Source: Ancylostoma caninum (Eukaryota; Nematoda; Chromadorea; Rhabditida; Ancylostomatidae). From it: a stretch of DNA of 64,000 nucleotides. The position numbers and the translations under genes are program-made. The stretch lies in NCBI GenBank assembly GCA_037903475.1, contig JBAJFG010000120.1, positions 1 through 64,000 on the forward strand, written 5' to 3'. Below are positions 58,009-64,000 of the stretch, in pieces. Within the stretch, counting starts at the first letter, position 1. Each line of letters opens with the position of its first letter. The notes beneath the pieces are model-generated. The model did no database searches and had not been told where the DNA came from. It saw only the letters and a program-made list of their open reading frames with translations.

Positions 58009-59177
58009 CTCTTCTGCTGTTCTAGATCGTTGTAGCTATTAGCTGTTCACTGGTTTCACATGTACATGGTAGGCTTGCTATAGGAGGCGAGTCGAAAATC
58101 TGTGGTGGGCGGAGTTTCCCATTCATAATTGTTGGGAATTTTAGGTGCATTGGGAGAATTTTCGCATATACTATAAAACTTAACCGATGACAATTCCACA
58201 ACCTGGGCACAAAATTACTGACAACAACGGGTTATATCAAGCCTAGTGGCACAATCAGGGTAAATGTGACCCGTAGTGGGTCAAAGTTCTTATATGAGGT
58301 GTAGAAACCTGAAGAGCTTCCATCTGAAACTGGAGCGAGGTGGAGAACGGGGCTGTGGAAATTGTGGAAATCCCAGAAGCAGAGAAATAAACGTTGTCCG
58401 GGAACAGGAACTGGGAAAGGATGGAGGGGAAGGTAAGCTTGGCAAGATGTGGTCCCAAATAACCCCGGAGCATCTACCCCTTCCTTGTTTCTATCTTCTT
58501 TGGTTTCCTAACCAGGTATATACATGCTCATACTCTGTTTTTGCCATGTTCATTGGAAATGAGTTTAAAAAATTAATTCAATGATTTTTTTTGGTGTTGT
58601 TATGAAATCGCTTGCACTACAATGATGTCAACTCCGACAATAGAGTCACATCGCCTGGATTAAATGGAATTCCCTGAAAAGGTCAACGGCTGCGCTAAAT
58701 AGAATTTTGCTTGAATAGAACTCTAATGCAGGCATTAGTGTGTGACAGTACGGGTGTTGTGCTGCAGAAGATTTGCACGCCTTGTCACTGCCATCATTCC
58801 TCATTCGCATCTGCTCTTTATCCACAGAAGAACTCGTCCAAGCCAACATTTCTGCAGTTTTGCTGCCATTCTGCTGAATACCTCCCACACAGTTGTTGTC
58901 TGCTCATAGGCAGACGTAGGCCAAAGATGATGAGATCATTCACACAAAGGACTCTTTACGTAGTTCAAGCTTATTATCCTAGCGGCTGCCTATGGCTACA
59001 ATCCTAGCTGCTACGATAGCTTTTCGTAGCTCTGGGTTGTACTCCCGCTTTCGTAATGCTTTGAATGTGTTAGTTCTATAGAATCGTCTAGAAATCTTTG
59101 AGCTGCTTGGGAAACTTAGAATTCTCTTGAGCTTTGTGTTCATGAACGTTCCCGGGAAGGTTATGAACTGCACTCTT
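58009..59177. other. Intergenic, no recognised gene
   Basis: A 102-codon plus frame (58276-58584) and a 98-codon plus frame (58711-59007) lack signatures. No gene. Confidence 0.4.
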
Positions 59178-59333
59178 CTGGGCTGGGATTTATGGAACGA
59201 TAAGCAAGCAGACCTAGGCTAGCAAACCAACTTTCGCCATCTGTGTCTCTTAGCTCTATGTAGTCAATATGATAACCCATCAGGCTAGCCATCCGTAGTT
59301 TGCTTGGTTATCGTTTCATGAATACCAGCCCTG
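59178..59333. mobile_element. CTGGGCTGGGATTCATGA family, copy 5 (best ends)
   Basis: CTGGGCTGGGATTTATGGAA at the left is answered by TTTCATGAATACCAGCCCTG at the right. The arms continue through CGATAAGCAAGC and GCTTGGTTATCG for about 32 bp. Confidence 0.88.
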
Positions 59334-61935
59334 AATTGGACGAGTTTTCCGGGTTAGAGTCAGCATTAGGAGATATTGTTAAGAAAGTGAGATATGATAT
59401 TTTGCTGAAGAAACTCATCCACCTTGATTGAGCGGAAAGCTTAGATCCCGAGAAATTCCGTGATTCCACTCTGGATCTTTTTGGGTTTTCTGATTCGTCT
59501 TGCTTTGTTCATTTATATAAATGTGACGTATGACAACGTAATTCTATCGCTAGACTATCAGAATTTGAGGAAAAATCGTGGGTAATAGATAAGGTTCTAG
59601 GACAAGCAGGTGTGACAAATAGTAGGCGAAATTAATTATGGATTTAATTGCTTGGGGAACCTTTTTGATTTCCTTCTAAATTACGGAACGATTCTGCCTT
59701 TTTTCACAGCTTTTAAATTCTCTGCAGTCCATTTTTTTCTTTTCCTACCCAGAAGTCTTTGTGCGGATAAAAATATTCGTGTCTACCCCAAACGTGTTGA
59801 CAGAGCATTGTTCTCGATTAGCTCGATACTCGAATATTCGATTTCGAGTAAGCCAAAAATTAAGGTGTTTAGAAAGGAGGGGGAGCGGGAAAAACAAAAA
59901 CGTCTGCAGAGCTTTTTGCCTGTGAATTTTTCGATTTTCTTAGGATGAACTTCTGAATCATTCATCGAATTGCTTGAATTAACTCGATTTTTTACTCGAT
60001 TTTTGCTTTTTGTAATGTTGCTGTCACTATCATGTTGCAGCCCGCCTTCGCAAGATTGTACATGTTTTGATTTTTTTCTCTTCTATTCCGGGAAAATTTT
60101 ATCTTGAGAGCGGTTAAAATTCCAAATTGGGTGCAGCAAGTACTTGTGGATTACTGGCCGTATAGCTCACGTCCAACATGACAAAGAATTTAATTATGCG
60201 TCCAGTAAATTACTTGATCTGCAGCTACACCTTTACTAGGAATAATAGTGATATTTTCTCCGCATGGTGTAGAGTAGGTTTTTTTTTTGAAATCGCTGAT
60301 CCTCATTATTGCGAGTTCTCTGGGTTAATCTAGAGTAAAGGGTCCTCTCAAGTCACTGGATGAGTATTCTGGAAGAGCCACCTATGTTTACTCAGACGGG
60401 AAACATAAGATTTCCTGACTACCACTAACTGTAATACATAGGGAAAGTTTTAAGCCAAATTAAACACACTTAAGAATTGCAGTACATAAAGTTAACGCAA
60501 TGGCGGTCAAGATCGTCGACTAATATGAAGGAAGCATAAAGAAGTAATGTTATAAATAAATGTAAAGTATTAGTAAAGTAGGACACAAATTGTTTAAACT
60601 TGGGTAACTGAACCGTTATTACTTCGTCAACTAAACCGATAAATTATATGTGAAAACGATTCTCAAGCTATTTTATGAGTCACAAGGCAACAATCGGATC
60701 ACTTGACTAAATATAGGTACTGATAAGGGTACCGATGTCCGCTCTTTGAAGCATTACTGTGTCTTACGTAGCCACTGTACTTGTATATTTGCTAACTAGG
60801 TAAAGGTAAATTTACCAAGAATAGCAAACAAATGAAATGCACTTTATTACCAAGGGAGAGTAGTAATTAATTTGCTTTGTTTTCCACTCCACTATTTGTA
60901 GGATGGATTGCGTGCGTGAGCGTTGTGGATTAGTTAAGAAATCCAATCTGTTCGAAGATCGTCTTGTTTTCAAGTGTTACGCCAACTCAATGGAAAGACA
61001 ACTGTTCCTCGATTTTTCTCGCGACAACTCGTCCATATGACTCCTGGTCGTTCTCTATGCTCAGCCGCAGCTGCTCAAAGGCACTTTTCACAGATAACAT
61101 AGTCGTTGAAGCGCATTTTCAGTAGTCTAATTTTAACGCCGCACAACAACTTCCTCACATGACCGGCGTTTCATTAGTGGTTTTCCGGGAAAACTCGTGT
61201 AATTCTCGGTTTTCTTAATGGTCATATGACTGTGCTTCGTCGTTGTTCACTGGCAGACATGTGGATTTAGCTGTTACAACGAACGTGAACGAGGATTTTA
61301 GTGCTAATGCGCGTTAGGAGCATTGTTATGTGATTGGTGAGCCCAGCCGGGCGCTTATAGCCAGGTCAACAATAGCCCAACAGAGCTTTTGTTGTGTTTT
61401 TTTTTTTACTTCAGTTGATATTTTGTCAGTCGTGTCACGTATTTTGGACGAGTTGCACGATTTTTAATGAATGAACGAGTACGTGGAGCGATGTGATGTA
61501 GATACGAGGGAGGATTGATTGTGTATGTAGGCGGCTGAACGAACGAACGGTGCCAGGATTTCGTCGCATTGAACGGGGCGTTTTGTTGGCTGACTAGTCC
61601 GCCGATAGTGCATCCGCAGATCGTTTCGGCCGTTTTTCACCTTACCTATTTTATGTGCATGGTCTTGCTGAACCTCGTTTTCCTGTATTATTGCTGTCAT
61701 TTGTACAGTTACACAGCACAAAATAATGGATTTCATGCATCCATGTTCGAAAATTCGATTTTGATAGAGTCAACAATTCAGATTTTCGAAAGAAGGGGGC
61801 AGTACAACTTTTGGAAAAGGGAAAAAGGGACTCAGAGCTTTTTAGCTATTGGAAATCCCAGTTTTTTCTTGGATCAGGCCCTGGATTAATTACCATATTG
61901 ATCAACCTACGTATAAGGGTTTTATTCTTCCGTAC
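59334..61935. other. Intergenic, no recognised gene
   Basis: AT-rich; short open frames only. AGGTAAAGGTAAATTTACC near 60,800 is a small palindrome. No gene. Confidence 0.4.
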
Positions 61936-62220
61936 TCAAAGCCCCAAGAACAAGTTGTCAGCCCACCTTTGCCTCAAAGTAACTTGCTGACAACATTCTA
62001 ACTAGAAAGTTGTTGTCCACAAGTTTGTCAAGATACCAGCAAGAGAAGACGGAGGCAAATGCTCGGATTAATGTACAGCTGACACGTTGTCAGTGAAAAG
62101 GCGAAAACAAGTAAAAAAAAGTTGTGGGTTTTGAGTTTTGAGCATTTCGAACATGTTGTGAATGCGACCAGTAACTTGCTTCCCAGAAGCTTGTTAGCAA
62201 GTTGTTCTAGGGGCTCTTAG
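61936..62220. mobile_element. 285-bp inverted-repeat element
   Basis: AAGCCCCAAGAACAAGTTGT at the left is matched by the inverted AGCAAGTTGTTCTAGGGGCT at the right. ACTTGCTGACAAC and related words recur inside in both orientations. Confidence 0.7.
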
Positions 62221-62717
62221 TAAGTACATCGATTTAATAATTACAGGGAGTGCCGCTATTTTGGATTTCTCTGGATCCAACTCCAAGTATCGATATATCC
62301 TAACGTTACTGGCTTTTTTATATCTTAGATTCCTTTTTTAATCTTTTGTATCGTTGCTTCAATGTTAAAGGGCTGCACTGCGTCTTTTCTGGTTAATTTA
62401 TTCGTTTGTTCTCATTTGTTTTTTTTTCTTTGCTGAAACAATCGTAATCGGTCTGCCCAACCATGAACTATTATATAATTTGCTGCCGAATTGATGGAGA
62501 GCAATTATAAAACTTGTTTTCGTCGTCGTTACATTAAAATTATGATTTCCTTCACTGACTGAGCATTATTCACTGGGAATCCCACTGAACTAGGATATTT
62601 TTGTTTACTTTTCCGGAGAAACGTCATTTTTTATGCATCTTGTTGTTCTCGACTATAAACAACTGGCACACAAATTTCTCAATTCTACCGTTTATATTAA
62701 GCCATTTCTTTGAAATT

Positions 62718-62775
62718 TTGGTTTTTGAACTTTAATGATGATGATAATAATTTTGGTTTTTGAACTTTAATGATG
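62718..62775. repeat. Short tandem duplication
   Basis: TTTTGGTTTTTGAACTTTAA followed by TGATG occurs twice, 33 bases apart, separated by ATGATAATAA. Confidence 0.9.
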
Positions 62776-64000
62776 CTCAACGGCTGCTGATGCATGCGTG
62801 CGTCAGGCGCGCGACACTATGCTGATGGATATGTATGTCAGGGCATACGGTCGTGACTCAGCCCAAACGCGCACGCACCTCGTTTCTCACTTTACTCTAT
62901 TTTTTGAGTGGCTCAATAATTCGTTTTTTTTAGAACTCATTGCCTTGACCAATTTCTTCCGATGTTTAATATTTACTATGTTTTTTCTATGCATTTATTG
63001 TGATTGCTTCTTCACGCATCATTACGGAATATATCGCACTCATCTAGAACGTTCTCATCATCTCTGAGAATCAGCATTTGCTTTTCTTGAAGTTGTAAAC
63101 GTTCATGGTCTGGATTCCATATTGTCCAACATGTCCAAATTTCCCCTGCCCAGAATTATTTCGCTGAAAGAATTATTCTGCTTCTACAAAAACTAATCTA
63201 AATCTGAGTAAATTCACTCAGAGTTACCAGAATATGCTTAAATCTTTGTTGGTTCCTACAGCTTGAGACAGATTCCTGACTATGAGAACCTCAAGTGCTA
63301 AATTTGACCACTGTGGACAAAGCAGGCTCATCAGGACTATTATCGCGAAATTCTTCGGTAAAATAGGGGAAGGAAAAAGAAAAGTGAAGAAAGGGAGAAG
63401 AAAAGGATCACAAAAAGGCATTATTCACGTACATATAATAGGTCTTGTTGAGAGAAAACAAGTCAGCGAGAAAAAAATATCTTATTGTTAGTAGTGGATA
63501 TGGAAATATCCAAGGGAACAAATACTCAGTGTGGGTAAAAATGCACCTGGCGTGTGTAAAAATATACCTGCTCTAGGTGCGTGCAGTAAATATTAACTTT
63601 ATCCATTTTAATTAGCTGTAAAATCCATGGAATTCGAAGTATACATCATTGATCAAAGTATGCACCATTAACCTAAGCGTCAACAAAGAATTTGTAGCTG
63701 ACTCCTACCCCCACCTCACTACATCGTACGAACAAAACAGTGGGTATTCAGACAGAGCTCGTTCCACATAACAATCCATACCCAGAGGAGAAAAAAATAT
63801 TACTGGTTTGGCGACATCGTTTGACGATGCATCAGGTAGGTACCTCGTCGATATTCACATACCTGTGTTTTCGATCCAGGTTCCGATCCAGCGGGATTTT
63901 CAGCGGAGCTCTTGCATGGGTATCTTATCAATACTTCTCCGTCACATGCCATTCCTTCTCTGGGTCACTTCACTTCATATAGGTGCAGAATTGTCATTTC
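62776..64000. other. Intergenic to window end
   Basis: No gene is supported. Near 63,530-63,670, words such as GTGTGGGTAAAAATGCACC and TGTGTAAAAATATACC may be a very diverged piece of the GGGTAA repeat. Confidence 0.35.

Noticed and set aside
61621..61650. GTTTCGGCC word as a minus-strand hammerhead
   Set aside because: GAAAC is present on the minus strand but no CUGANGA box or stem II lies upstream of it.

Overview
The window looks like nuclear DNA of a clade V parasitic nematode, probably a strongylid such as a hookworm. The species is an inference. The support is: short nematode-type introns with TTTCAG-like acceptors; start codons directly behind unpaired acceptors, as expected for spliced-leader trans-splicing; protein sequences closest in character to nematode ATP synthase subunit d and DGAT1; and a repeat-rich, AT-leaning background with many small inverted-repeat elements. 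Nothing bacterial, plasmid-like or CRISPR-like was seen.

Layout. 1-941 is the decayed 3' end of a Ty3/gypsy-type LTR retrotransposon with its polypurine tract and 3' LTR, followed by a long (TG)n tract. 5152-7935 (+) is a complete seven-exon gene for mitochondrial ATP synthase subunit d (atp-5). 10639-13794 (+) is a complete twelve-exon DGAT1 (C. elegans mboa-2 type), with two inverted-repeat elements in its introns. 15230-17200 (+) is a small six-exon gene that I assign tentatively to the nematode NHEJ factor NHJ-1/SCB-1, an XRCC4/PAXX-like protein. The grounds are its fold-like layout, its basic-then-acidic C-terminus and its position beside DGAT1. It has an apparent one-base frameshift in exon 2.

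From 17.2 kb to the right end (about 47 kb) I find no conserved host gene. The DNA there is decayed retroelements and MITE-like inverted-repeat elements. The retroelements are a CR1/jockey-like LINE at 21.6-23.3 kb, an RTE-type LINE 3' end on the minus strand at 25 kb, and a Penelope-like GIY-YIG endonuclease at 42.7-43.4 kb. Hammerhead-ribozyme-like motifs lie at 20.7, 21.3, 26.0 and 43.7 kb. At least eight inverted-repeat families are visible. One is a hAT-like insertion at 54.74 kb with an intact target duplication, and another is a nested set inside the last long intron of the NHJ-1-like gene. Microsatellites ((TG)74, (CATT)n, AT-rich) are also present.

The three genes are on one strand but separated by 1.4-2.7 kb, each with its own acceptor before the ATG. 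They look individually trans-spliced rather than a tight operon. Their roles are unrelated: oxidative phosphorylation, triacylglycerol synthesis and DNA end joining. No clearly new multi-gene system was found. The best candidates for follow-up are the NHJ-1/PAXX-like gene and the Penelope ribozyme set.
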